DNA of 30,379 nt from JAOZHU01 sp964632845 (lineage in GTDB: Archaea > Thermoproteota > Bathyarchaeia > Bathyarchaeales > Bathycorpusculaceae): positions 1-30,379 of the forward strand of contig CAZWDU010000021.1 of NCBI GenBank assembly GCA_964632845.1, read 5' to 3'. The notes under the pieces were generated by a model. That model saw nothing but the letters and a program-made list of their open reading frames with translations. It was not told the origin of the DNA and ran no database searches. Shown here piece after piece: positions 1 through 6,519 of the stretch (position 1 is its first letter; every line of letters starts with the position of its first letter). The translations under genes were made by a program, and so were the position numbers.

Positions 1-1
1 G

Positions 2-499
2 TTAGCCGCGGTTAACGAAACAGAAAACATGGAAATGGTGAAGGATAACATGAAGTTGAGGATTGCAACTTCGGGTGCTGTCACTGAGGTTCAATGGGTA
101 TACACGGAGAGCGGCATTGACTTTCAGACAAAATCCTTAAGTTTGGTTTTTGAAAATCGTATCTTGAAGGAACTGACAGACGGTTGGTATCTATTCACTG
201 TTGGCTCCACATCAGTTGAAATTTCAAGCGCAGAAGCTATTAGAATCGCAAAAGAGTACGTGCAAACTTTTAAGTGGACAACCGACGGCGTAGAAGTGTC
301 TAACTTCAATGTGTTAGACGAGCCTATTTCATGCACGCTCTACCCGCATATCAGAGGAGAGAACTCTTTAGCGTTAATTCCCTACTGGTATGTGACGCTT
401 TACTTGGACAAGGTTTATCCAGGCGACGTTGACCGCATAGCTGTAAGTTTGTGGGCGGACACTGGAGAAGTCGTGTACGTTAGGCCGCTAAGCGGTTAA
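2..499 (+). CDS. C-terminal part of a probable secreted protein with PepSY-like end
   Basis: The reading frame is open from the first bases of the window, so the true start lies upstream and only about the last 165 residues are seen. An internal ATG at 29 gives 156 residues but has no convincing ribosome binding site. The C-terminal half (a run like SAEAIRIAKEYVQTF, then a strand-rich WYVTLYLDKVYPGDVDRIAVSLWADTGEVVYV-type segment, split here only for description) resembles PepSY-type domains, in which a helix is followed by a sheet ending in a residue pattern DTGEV. Such domains are common at the C-terminus of archaeal surface proteins. No signal peptide or membrane segment is visible in the part seen. 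Function unknown; the PepSY assignment rests on pattern only. Confidence 0.6.
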   Translation, partial: LAAVNETENMEMVKDNMKLRIATSGAVTEVQWVYTESGIDFQTKSLSLVFENRILKELTDGWYLFTVGSTSVEISSAEAIRIAKEYVQTFKWTTDGVEVSNFNVLDEPISCTLYPHIRGENSLALIPYWYVTLYLDKVYPGDVDRIAVSLWADTGEVVYVRPLSG

Positions 500-625
500 A
501 CAAAAAAAGAAACAGTTATAGGCCTTTACAAGAAGACGGCGAACATTTCCACTTAGCGATTGCGTTTCTTGAACGCTCTAATGCATTTTTTGCCCAGCTA
601 CAATTAAGCTCAAAAGCGAATCTAA

Positions 626-670
626 CCCTACTTAAAGAGCAGGGGCTATCACCACAGAGCAGACTAAGCC
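626..670 (+). repeat. Recurrent TATA/G-run/stem-loop element, copy A
   Basis: A block with ACTTAAAG (630-637), AGGGG (641-645) and CACCACAGAGCA (650-661), flanked by a short stem GGCT (644-647) / AGCC (667-670). The CACCACAGAGCA block is identical in copy C at 22508-22557, and the TAAAG-N-G-N-AGGGG part is shared with copies B and C. It lies in the 229-bp gap before dph5, on the same strand, ending about 60 nt before its start codon. It may be a core promoter with a conserved initiator, or the 5' part of a small RNA or leader. Confidence 0.45.
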
Positions 671-686
671 GTCGCTGAACGAACGG

Positions 687-695
687 TTTAAGTTA
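687..695 (+). promoter_or_regulatory. TATA box for dph5
   Basis: TTTAAGTTA sits about 25-28 nt before a likely transcription start near 715, giving a leader of roughly 13 nt before the GTG at 729. This is the normal archaeal geometry. Assigned by position and composition only. Confidence 0.4.
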
Positions 696-728
696 TGATT
701 CTTTGATTTTACTATTCGGGGCGTAAAC

Positions 729-1529
729 GTGTTGAAGGAACTTGTCTTCATCGGCTTAGGATTAAACGATGAAAAAGGCATAAGCCTCAAAGGTCTCGAA
801 GAAACCAAAACAGCAAACACTGCCTTCATAGAACTCTATACAAGCCTGTTGCCAGACTTCTCGCTGGAAAATCTAGAAGGTTTAACAGGCAAAAAGATAC
901 ACATGGTTACGAGACGCGAACTGGAAGAGGAAAATGGCGCAGTCATTTTAAACGCCGCTGAAAAAGGCAAAGCAGTGCTTCTTGTGCCAGGTGACCCTTT
1001 TGCAGCTACGACGCATGTGGCGTTGCGTATTGAAGCGGAAAAGCGAGGTGTTAAAACACGCATAGTTCACGGTGCGTCTATACTTTCAGCCGTAGTCGGC
1101 TTAACTGGTTTGCACAATTACAAGTTTGGAAAAACAGTCACCGTGCCGTTTCCTGAAAACTTTTCAGAAACTCCCTATAATGTCATTGCCCAAAACAAGA
1201 AGCTTGGGCTACACACGCTGTGCCTGCTGGATTTGAAGGCTGATGAGAAACGTTTCTTAAGCGTTAAAGAAGCTTTGGTGTTGCTCTTGGAGATTGAACG
1301 GAAAAAGCGAAAGCGCGTAGTCACGCCGAGCACTCTGGCTGTTGGCGCTGCCAGAGTTGGAAACGATGAGCCAGTTTTAAAAGCAGGTTACGTGAAAAGG
1401 TTGTTAAGCTGTGATTTTGGAGAGCCACCGCACAGTTTGATTATTCTAGGGCAACTTCATTTTATGGAGGCAGAGGCTCTTGTGGCGTTTGCTGGCGCAC
1501 CCGCAAAATTACGGAGGCTTGCCAAATGA
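729..1529 (+). CDS. dph5: Diphthine synthase
   Basis: S-adenosylmethionine-dependent methyltransferase that methylates the 3-amino-3-carboxypropyl group on the histidine of elongation factor 2, the second stage of diphthamide synthesis in archaea and eukaryotes. The 266 residues match the family length. Visible family motifs are the N-terminal GLGLNDEKGISLKG, the SAM-site loop VPGDPFAATTHVAL near residues 85-98, and HGASILSAVVGLTGLHNYKFGK near 114-135. The start is GTG; no upstream in-frame start is better. It overlaps the next gene by ATGA (1526-1529), so the first three genes probably form an operon with translational coupling. The fold is the class III (tetrapyrrole-type) methyltransferase. 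Assignment is secure. Confidence 0.95.
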   Translation: MLKELVFIGLGLNDEKGISLKGLEETKTANTAFIELYTSLLPDFSLENLEGLTGKKIHMVTRRELEEENGAVILNAAEKGKAVLLVPGDPFAATTHVALRIEAEKRGVKTRIVHGASILSAVVGLTGLHNYKFGKTVTVPFPENFSETPYNVIAQNKKLGLHTLCLLDLKADEKRFLSVKEALVLLLEIERKKRKRVVTPSTLAVGAARVGNDEPVLKAGYVKRLLSCDFGEPPHSLIILGQLHFMEAEALVAFAGAPAKLRRLAK

Positions 1530-1807
1530 GCTTGGAAGCGCTTGCGTCGAAGTACATAGCTTCCGCAGAAACGGTTCTGCATGAAATGCAGCGCGTTGAA
1601 GGCGTCCTATCGGTGAACGAGGAAAGCGTAAATAACATTGTAGAATACGCGAGAGCTTATTTGGCAGACGCAAAGTATTATAAGGCTCAGAAAAAGTTTG
1701 AGACGAGTTTAACATCCATCGCTTACTGCGAGGGACTGCTAGACGCATTGAAACTATTAGGAGCAGTGAAATTCGAGTGGCCGACAAACACGAAAAACGC
1801 AGAGTAG
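1526..1807 (+). CDS. DUF357 family helical protein
   Basis: A 93-residue all-helical protein of the archaeal DUF357 family. The diagnostic part is the central run YARAYLADAKYYKAQKKFE followed by TSIAYCEGLLDALKLLG (about residues 41-80), the usual DUF357 signature. Its biochemical role is not known. The family is often found beside genes for nucleotidylyltransferases and diphthamide synthesis in archaea, as here. Its ATG overlaps the dph5 stop by four bases, and its 3' end overlaps the start of the FAD synthase gene by 31 bases, so all three are likely co-translated. Confidence 0.85.
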   Translation: MSLEALASKYIASAETVLHEMQRVEGVLSVNEESVNNIVEYARAYLADAKYYKAQKKFETSLTSIAYCEGLLDALKLLGAVKFEWPTNTKNAE

Positions 1808-2238
1808 TCTTGGCTTCAGGCGTATTTGACCTGCTGCACTTGGGGCACGTTAAGTTTTTGGAAGAAGCTAAGAAAGCGGGAGGCAAAAACGCCGAGTTAA
1901 TAATCATAATCGCAAGAGACCGCACAGTTCAAAAAACTAAAGGTAGAAAACCCATAATGCCTGAAAATCAACGGCGCGCGCTGGTAGAGTCGCTGAAGGT
2001 GGTTGACGAGGCGGTGCTGGGATTTGAAAACTTCGATATAGCAGAGGTTATCAACAGAATCAAACCCGACGTGATAGCGTTGGGCTATGACCAAGCAGCA
2101 ATGGAGAAGCAAGTGCGCAATTACATTACCAAGCATGGGTTAAGCATTGAGGTTGTTCAGGTGGGTAAGTTTGAAGAGGACGAATTGAACAGTTCCTCAA
2201 AGATAATGCAGAAAATCGTTGAAAAATTCGCTAGATGA
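1777..2238 (+). CDS. ribL: Archaeal FAD synthase (cytidylyltransferase-like)
   Basis: Transfers AMP from ATP to FMN to make FAD, the last step of flavin cofactor synthesis in archaea. The 153 residues are normal for RibL. The nucleotidyltransferase signatures are visible: GVFDLLHLGHVKFLEEAK with the HxGH motif at residues 21-24, and the C-terminal NSSSKI (in place of the ISSTxI motif) near 138-143. The start chosen is GTG at 1777, since no later ATG or GTG lies before the conserved VVLASGVFD strand. It is predicted cytosolic. The enzyme for the preceding step, CTP-dependent riboflavin kinase, is encoded convergently at 2853-3545, which supports FAD synthase over a glycerol-3-phosphate cytidylyltransferase. 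Confidence 0.88.
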   Translation: MADKHEKRRVVLASGVFDLLHLGHVKFLEEAKKAGGKNAELIIIIARDRTVQKTKGRKPIMPENQRRALVESLKVVDEAVLGFENFDIAEVINRIKPDVIALGYDQAAMEKQVRNYITKHGLSIEVVQVGKFEEDELNSSSKIMQKIVEKFAR

Positions 2239-2244
2239 ACAGGC

Positions 2245-2856
2245 ATGAGCAACAGCCAGAAGTTTAAGCCCACGTACATTCTTATCGCAGTGAACATTGC
2301 AGTTTACGTTTACACTTCAGTAGCAGGCGGAAACTTTCTGGAAACAAGCGGCGACATGATTTGGCAGTACGGTCAAGTTAACGGTTTAGTCTTGTATTAT
2401 GGATGGTGGTGGCAACTTTTCACATCCATGTTCGTTCACGCCAGCATCATGCATCTGGTAGGCAACATGCTTTTTCTGCTTATCTTCGGGTTAAGAGGCG
2501 AAGAAATGTTCTCGCTTCCAGAGTACTTGGCAATTTACCTTTTAGGCGGGTTAGTTGGGAATCTGCTGTCGCTGGTGTTTTTGCCAATTGATGTTCCTTC
2601 GGCTGGAGCTTCAGGCGCCATTTTTGCGATGTTTGGGGCTTGCATAATCTATGCTAGGCGTGCTGTGGGGCAATCGATAGTTGGCGCGGTGATTTACGGG
2701 TTCTTTCTGCTGCTGCTTAGCACTGGACCTAACGTGAACAATTTAGCGCACATAGGCGGATTGCTTGCGGGTCTGCTGATTGGTTACGTGTTAGCTGCAA
2801 AACGTAAACCTGCTGCCGTGTACAAAATTAGCTATTCATATTCGCATGGCTTCTAG
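2245..2856 (+). CDS. Rhomboid-family intramembrane serine protease
   Basis: A 203-residue polytopic membrane protein with six hydrophobic segments. It has the rhomboid catalytic dyad: GASG with the nucleophile at Ser123, and His169 in NLAHIGGLLAG. The conserved HASIMHLVGNM block (residues 65-75) supplies the oxyanion-side histidine and asparagine and follows WWQLFTSMFVH. Rhomboids cleave transmembrane substrates within the membrane; no substrate can be named. The ATG at 2245 lies 6 nt after ribL, so it probably belongs to the same transcript. Its stop overlaps the stop of the convergent riboflavin kinase by four bases (2853-2856). Confidence 0.9.
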   Translation: MSNSQKFKPTYILIAVNIAVYVYTSVAGGNFLETSGDMIWQYGQVNGLVLYYGWWWQLFTSMFVHASIMHLVGNMLFLLIFGLRGEEMFSLPEYLAIYLLGGLVGNLLSLVFLPIDVPSAGASGAIFAMFGACIIYARRAVGQSIVGAVIYGFFLLLLSTGPNVNNLAHIGGLLAGLLIGYVLAAKRKPAAVYKISYSYSHGF

Positions 2857-3545
2857 GTTTGGGGAAGGGTAACTTCTACTTTCACTTTATAGCCGTCTTT
2901 GAGTTTAAGATGTTTTCTTATGCAGACAGGCGCAATAACCTCCAAGACTGAAGTGTCGTAGTGGCTGCGCAGAGCAAAAATCAAAGCGCCCTTAATCTTA
3001 TTACCTATTATCGCTGGATAACATTTGACTACGCCAAAAGTGCGGTCTTCGTTTTTAAACCCTTTAATTTCAATGGCTGGATATGCATCAAGCTCGTTGC
3101 GGCTTTTCAGGTCGTATTCAGTTGTGAGTTTAAGGTTAAGCGTACCAGGGAAAGGTGTGAAGCCTAGTTTTTCGATGAACTGTTGCTTGTAATGTTCTTT
3201 TGTGATGTAGTATGCTCCTTCGCCTAGTCCTGTAAAAACTGTGCCCTCAAGCGTTACGGAAGGCGGATAAGCTGTTTCAATTAGAAAGCGCAAGTTCGCA
3301 TAGAGCTTATGTAGCTCATCCATGCCTTTGGTGCTGATTTTAATCAGGCTGCCTTCAGGCGTTACAGTTCTTTGAATCCAACCGCTACGTTCAAGGTCTA
3401 TCAGGTAGCGGGATGCGGTCTGTTGGGAGATTTCCAGTTTTTCAGCTAGATATTCGGTTGATATCTTGGCAGTCCGCTTATGTGCACCTATTTCGGCTAA
3501 TTTCAGAAGCGTGCCAAGGTGCTGCCATGCGTGTTTGTTAGTCAA
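2853..3545 (-). CDS. ribK: CTP-dependent riboflavin kinase with N-terminal regulator domain (RbkR)
   Basis: Phosphorylates riboflavin to FMN using CTP. The N-terminal 90 residues form a winged helix-turn-helix (TEYLAEKLEISQQTASRYLIDLERSGWI, about 30-57). The kinase domain runs from about 97 to 230, with GTVFTGLGEGAYYI (101-114) and PFPGTLNLKL (131-140), the conserved nucleotide- and flavin-binding segments. This two-domain form is the RbkR architecture, known in archaea as a riboflavin kinase that also represses or activates riboflavin genes. A 13-nt near-palindrome at 3573-3585 lies at the probable transcription start and may be its own operator. It faces ribL, so the two steps from riboflavin to FAD sit tail to tail. 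Confidence 0.93.
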   Translation of the reverse strand: MTNKHAWQHLGTLLKLAEIGAHKRTAKISTEYLAEKLEISQQTASRYLIDLERSGWIQRTVTPEGSLIKISTKGMDELHKLYANLRFLIETAYPPSVTLEGTVFTGLGEGAYYITKEHYKQQFIEKLGFTPFPGTLNLKLTTEYDLKSRNELDAYPAIEIKGFKNEDRTFGVVKCYPAIIGNKIKGALIFALRSHYDTSVLEVIAPVCIRKHLKLKDGYKVKVEVTLPQT

Positions 3546-3572
3546 CGCAGTTCTCTCGTGTTGCGGTTACAG

Positions 3573-3585
3573 ATAATAGTGTTAT
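3573..3585 (-). promoter_or_regulatory. Candidate RbkR operator
   Basis: ATAATAGTGTTAT is a 13-nt imperfect palindrome with five of six pairs matching. It lies 28-40 nt upstream of the ribK start codon and just downstream of its TATA box, where a bound repressor would block transcription initiation. Autoregulation by the kinase's own helix-turn-helix domain is inferred. Confidence 0.4.
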
Positions 3586-3592
3586 TGGTGGA

Positions 3593-3600
3593 TATTTAAA
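3593..3600 (-). promoter_or_regulatory. TATA box for ribK
   Basis: Read on the minus strand this is TTTAAATA, 48-55 nt upstream of the ribK ATG. It predicts a start site near 3571 and a leader of about 25 nt. Confidence 0.5.
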
Positions 3601-3652
3601 CGGCTCGACATGGTTGGCGCAGCCAGTTTAAGCGTTACGTGCTAGAATTGAA

Positions 3653-3715
3653 GTAGCACAGTGCTTTTGAACTAGTGCTCAGAACTGCTACCCCCTCCCC
3701 TTTAAATAGGCTGAT
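3653..3715 (-). repeat. Recurrent TATA/G-run/stem-loop element, copy B
   Basis: On the minus strand: TCAGCCTATTTAAA (3715-3702 region), then GGGGAGGGGG (3700-3691), then TAGCAGTTCTGAGCA. The stem GTAGCA / TGCTAC (plus-strand positions 3686-3691 and 3653-3658) is perfect. The first 25 nt match copy C (22505-22527) almost base for base, and the later GAGCA is shared with copies A and C. It points toward ribK, about 110 nt upstream of its start. The rest of the 379-bp gap between ribK and the beta-helix gene holds only a 22-codon ORF at 3824-3892. Confidence 0.45.
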
Positions 3716-3823
3716 TTTTGGAAGCGGTAATTGCATTTTTGTTTTCGGGTTTAGAATTTTTTAGGAGCCAACGCGCAGGCGATTTGAACAGTGATTGCTT
3801 AAAGTTTTTGGAGGTTTGTCTCG

Positions 3824-3892
3824 ATGGTTATCGTGTCTGTTGCGCCTGACGCAAGGAAGACATTTGCTCAGTATAGCCACGGTGGAAGATAA
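3824..3892 (+). CDS. Possible 22-residue small ORF
   Basis: ATG at 3824 follows TTGGAGG with 9-10 nt spacing and opens a 22-codon frame starting MVIVSVAPDARK. It sits in an otherwise empty gap and faces the 3' end of the convergent beta-helix gene. There is no family match I recognise and the length is within chance expectation, so it is listed only because the ribosome binding site is good. Confidence 0.2.
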   Translation: MVIVSVAPDARKTFAQYSHGGR

Positions 3893-3924
3893 AGAGGATT
3901 GAAAACGTAAAAGCAACGCTAAGC

Positions 3925-5694
3925 TTAGTTGTCCAAGAGCGACTGCAACAGCCTAATTGCTGACTTAGCAGTCAACACCTTTGTTACAGGCGGTTTCTGC
4001 ATGCGGCTGCTTCGCCTCCGTGCTATCGCTGTCACCGCAACTGCGAATATTACAACGGCGACAACCGCTGGCACTAAGTATGAGGCAGACGGCAACCCAT
4101 CATTGTTTCCATTGTTGTCTCCTTCTGGGTTTTGCTCGTCTGGCGCGTTTGTCTGCTCACTTTGGGGAGAACTGGCTATTTCAGGTAGGCTGATTGCGGA
4201 TGGATTCAGAGGTGCCATAAGCGGTAAGTGGTCTACGTTGTCAGAGTTGATGACGAATAGCACATCACCTATGCCTGACGCTCCAATTTCGGCGGCGTGG
4301 GGGTACAGGATCAGGTAGCTGTTCCAGTAGTTGCCTATTGTGCCGTTGTCCCACGTTGGATTCGCGCCTGTTGCGGACACGAACGCTTGAAGAGTACTGT
4401 TGTCTGTTTTGCCGTTGAAGTTGTTGCCGTAGATACGGTTACCCTGCAACTCGCCAGTGAGGTAGATGGCGTAGTACGTCTTTTGCGTTAGGCTGTTTCC
4501 GACTATGGCGCCGTCAGTGCAGTCCGCTATCCTCAAGGAAACTCCGTCATTATCTGAAAGCGAGTTCCAGAACACAGCAAACTGATTCGATTTATTGATT
4601 ATGAGGATGCCCTGCTTCGAGTTTCGTGTAACGTTGTTGTCGATAAGCTTGGTGCCTGGAGATTGGGACACGCAAATGCCTGCTGCGCGGTTGGCATCTA
4701 CATGGTTACCTGAAATGACGTTATCGTGTGAGCTTTGAATTCGGATGCCATGTCCTTCATTGTCATCCATACCGCGGTTGACGAAAATGCTGTTGTTGGC
4801 TATAGTGTTGCCTGATGATTCCAAGAGGTAGACGCCGACCGCGTTGCTCTCTATGCTGTTTTTCACCACGGTTGACGTCGTAGTCCACGCCAGCAGAACG
4901 CCGTACTTGTTCTGCAGCAAGTGTTGATTTCGAACTGTTATGCCCCTGCAGTTCACAAGTATAACGCATCCTGCGTCTGCGGGTACCTCGGCATTTTGCC
5001 TGTTAACCCAGTAGTACACGGTTTTTCCATTCACGCTGTTGGAGGTATCCACATCATTGATGAAATCTTCAAGAACGTCCCCCGTAACAGCATAGTTCTG
5101 ACCGTAAACCGACGGAAAACGGTCCTGAAAAAGGAGCGCCGAAAAGGTAAGGTTGTCACCAATAACACTGTTGCTTCTGAGCACATTACTACGGGAATGG
5201 TCAAAGTATACGCCATAATAGCAATTATCTATAGAGTTCCCAGAAATGGCGTTTCCATCAGAGTGGTCGGTGAGCCATATGCCATAACTCGCGTCGCTAA
5301 TGCTGTTATCCATTATAGTGCAGTCGGATGAAGCGTTAAGGTGCACGGCAACGTTTCTGCCAGTTATCTTGAGGTTCGTAACCTTCACGTTGGTCACGTT
5401 AGTAAGCAGAACCGCATAGTCATAGCCATTACCAGGAATACTGAAACCTGCACCATTAACGACGGCATTACTCCTTTGAATGTCAAGCACGGTACCGTTC
5501 AGGTCACCTGTCAACGTGTAGACGTCCCCCTTTCGGCTTATCGGCGCAGAAGAAGGGTTGACGCTGCCGTCGCTTTGGATGTAGGTGTGGGGAAGAGGCG
5601 CAGGTTTGAAATTGGCTTGCGCAGGCAAAGCGCTAAACACGCTCGCAACAAGCAAGCTGCCTATGACAAACGCTATGGCTACGCCCTTTTTCAT
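3925..5694 (-). CDS. NosD-like right-handed beta-helix surface protein
   Basis: A secreted, membrane-anchored protein of about 589 residues. I chose the ATG at 5694, which gives a standard signal peptide (MKKGVAIAFVIGSLLVASVF, then LPAQA), over an upstream in-frame ATG at 5724 that would put ten extra residues before it. The middle (about residues 80-450) consists of parallel beta-helix rungs with recurring N-x-I and G-N-x-I/V patterns such as NSIDNCYYGVYF, NNVTRNSKQGILI and GNHVDANRAAGI. This is the CASH/NosD-type domain, usually associated with carbohydrate binding. A Glu/Asn-rich spacer leads to a C-terminal membrane helix (PAVVAVVIFAVAVTAIA) followed by RRR. Nitrous oxide reductase genes are absent, so NosD function in copper-site assembly is unlikely. 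Probably a cell-envelope protein. Confidence 0.8.
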   Translation of the reverse strand: MKKGVAIAFVIGSLLVASVFSALPAQANFKPAPLPHTYIQSDGSVNPSSAPISRKGDVYTLTGDLNGTVLDIQRSNAVVNGAGFSIPGNGYDYAVLLTNVTNVKVTNLKITGRNVAVHLNASSDCTIMDNSISDASYGIWLTDHSDGNAISGNSIDNCYYGVYFDHSRSNVLRSNSVIGDNLTFSALLFQDRFPSVYGQNYAVTGDVLEDFINDVDTSNSVNGKTVYYWVNRQNAEVPADAGCVILVNCRGITVRNQHLLQNKYGVLLAWTTTSTVVKNSIESNAVGVYLLESSGNTIANNSIFVNRGMDDNEGHGIRIQSSHDNVISGNHVDANRAAGICVSQSPGTKLIDNNVTRNSKQGILIINKSNQFAVFWNSLSDNDGVSLRIADCTDGAIVGNSLTQKTYYAIYLTGELQGNRIYGNNFNGKTDNSTLQAFVSATGANPTWDNGTIGNYWNSYLILYPHAAEIGASGIGDVLFVINSDNVDHLPLMAPLNPSAISLPEIASSPQSEQTNAPDEQNPEGDNNGNNDGLPSASYLVPAVVAVVIFAVAVTAIARRRSSRMQKPPVTKVLTAKSAIRLLQSLLDN

Positions 5695-5778
5695 GCCAAG
5701 CCACCATCTAACATATACCGCCACGACTCTTTAACCCTTTACCTAAGAACGCGCCTCTGTTCACACGAGATTATTCGG

Positions 5779-6513
5779 TTACTGCTTCAACAGCGTCTCC
5801 AGCAACTTTATCGCTGACCACGCGGCAAGAGCGCTGGTATGCGGGTTATCTGGGTGCGGGTCGTTCGCAAACTGCAAAAACATTTCGCCGAATCGCCATT
5901 TCACCTGAATCTCATGCGTGTTACGCTGCACCTGTGGGTCTGAAATTACATGCACTTTCACTTTTGCGGGTTTAACGGTCAACGCCAAAGTGGCGGCGAC
6001 ATTCATCTCTCGCGGAAAACGCTTAACTGCTTCTTCAGCGTTGCCTTCGTACACGAGTTTGGCTTCTTTGTTGTTCATTCCAAACGCTTTTGGGTTTTTC
6101 CTTGAAGACAAAATAACCTCATCTATCGCCGTCAAAGCAGCGCTTGCTACAGCGTCTAAGCCTCCGATGGCACCTGAAGGCACATGTACTTTGCTCATGT
6201 CCACGTTCAAATCCAAAAGTGCACCTGTGCTCATCACGATTAAATCAACATCAGCATTCACAATGCGGCGCGCGTAGTCCCGTACGGCTTGCTGTGACGC
6301 AGCCTCCACGACAACTTTTGGCTGAAGCCTAAGCATTTCGTCTACGCTTGCCACAATCACCGCAGGAAACCGCAAAGACGCTTTAAGCGCTTCGGCTTTT
6401 TCGCTCTCGCAATCGTACAGGATTAACTTGTCGCACTTCACTAGCCTTTGCTCAACCGCCTGCGCTATGATGGAAGCAATAGCGCCGCAGCCGATTAACC
6501 CAACAGCTTTCAT
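5779..6513 (-). CDS. nadX: L-aspartate dehydrogenase
   Basis: Oxidises L-aspartate to iminoaspartate with NAD(P)+, feeding quinolinate and NAD synthesis. The 244 residues are slightly short for the family (about 250-270). Features seen are the N-terminal Rossmann motif VGLIGCGAIAS (residues 4-14), the substrate-site strand PSGAIGGLDAVASAAL (about 112-127), FPREMNVAATLALTV, the DPQVQRNTHEI segment, and the C-terminal NPHTSALAAWSAI signature. It lies 6 nt downstream of valS on the same strand, so it is probably co-transcribed. No nadA or nadC is in the window. Confidence 0.88.
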   Translation of the reverse strand: MKAVGLIGCGAIASIIAQAVEQRLVKCDKLILYDCESEKAEALKASLRFPAVIVASVDEMLRLQPKVVVEAASQQAVRDYARRIVNADVDLIVMSTGALLDLNVDMSKVHVPSGAIGGLDAVASAALTAIDEVILSSRKNPKAFGMNNKEAKLVYEGNAEEAVKRFPREMNVAATLALTVKPAKVKVHVISDPQVQRNTHEIQVKWRFGEMFLQFANDPHPDNPHTSALAAWSAIKLLETLLKQ

Positions 6514-6519
6514 TCAAGG

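Noticed and set aside
1509..1925. Minus-strand 138-codon open frame
   Set aside because: Antisense to the DUF357 and ribL genes, both of which have clear family signatures.
2863..2874. GGGGAAGGGTAAC resembling the G-run element
   Set aside because: It codes for the C-terminus of ribK on the opposite strand, and the TATA and CACCACAGAGCA parts are missing.
3925..5694. NosD as a nitrous oxide reductase maturation protein
   Set aside because: The similarity is only in beta-helix rungs; no nos genes or copper genes are nearby and it has its own C-terminal anchor.
5341..5817. Plus-strand 158-codon open frame rich in Arg and Val
   Set aside because: Antisense to the signal peptide and first beta-helix rungs of the surface protein; no motif.
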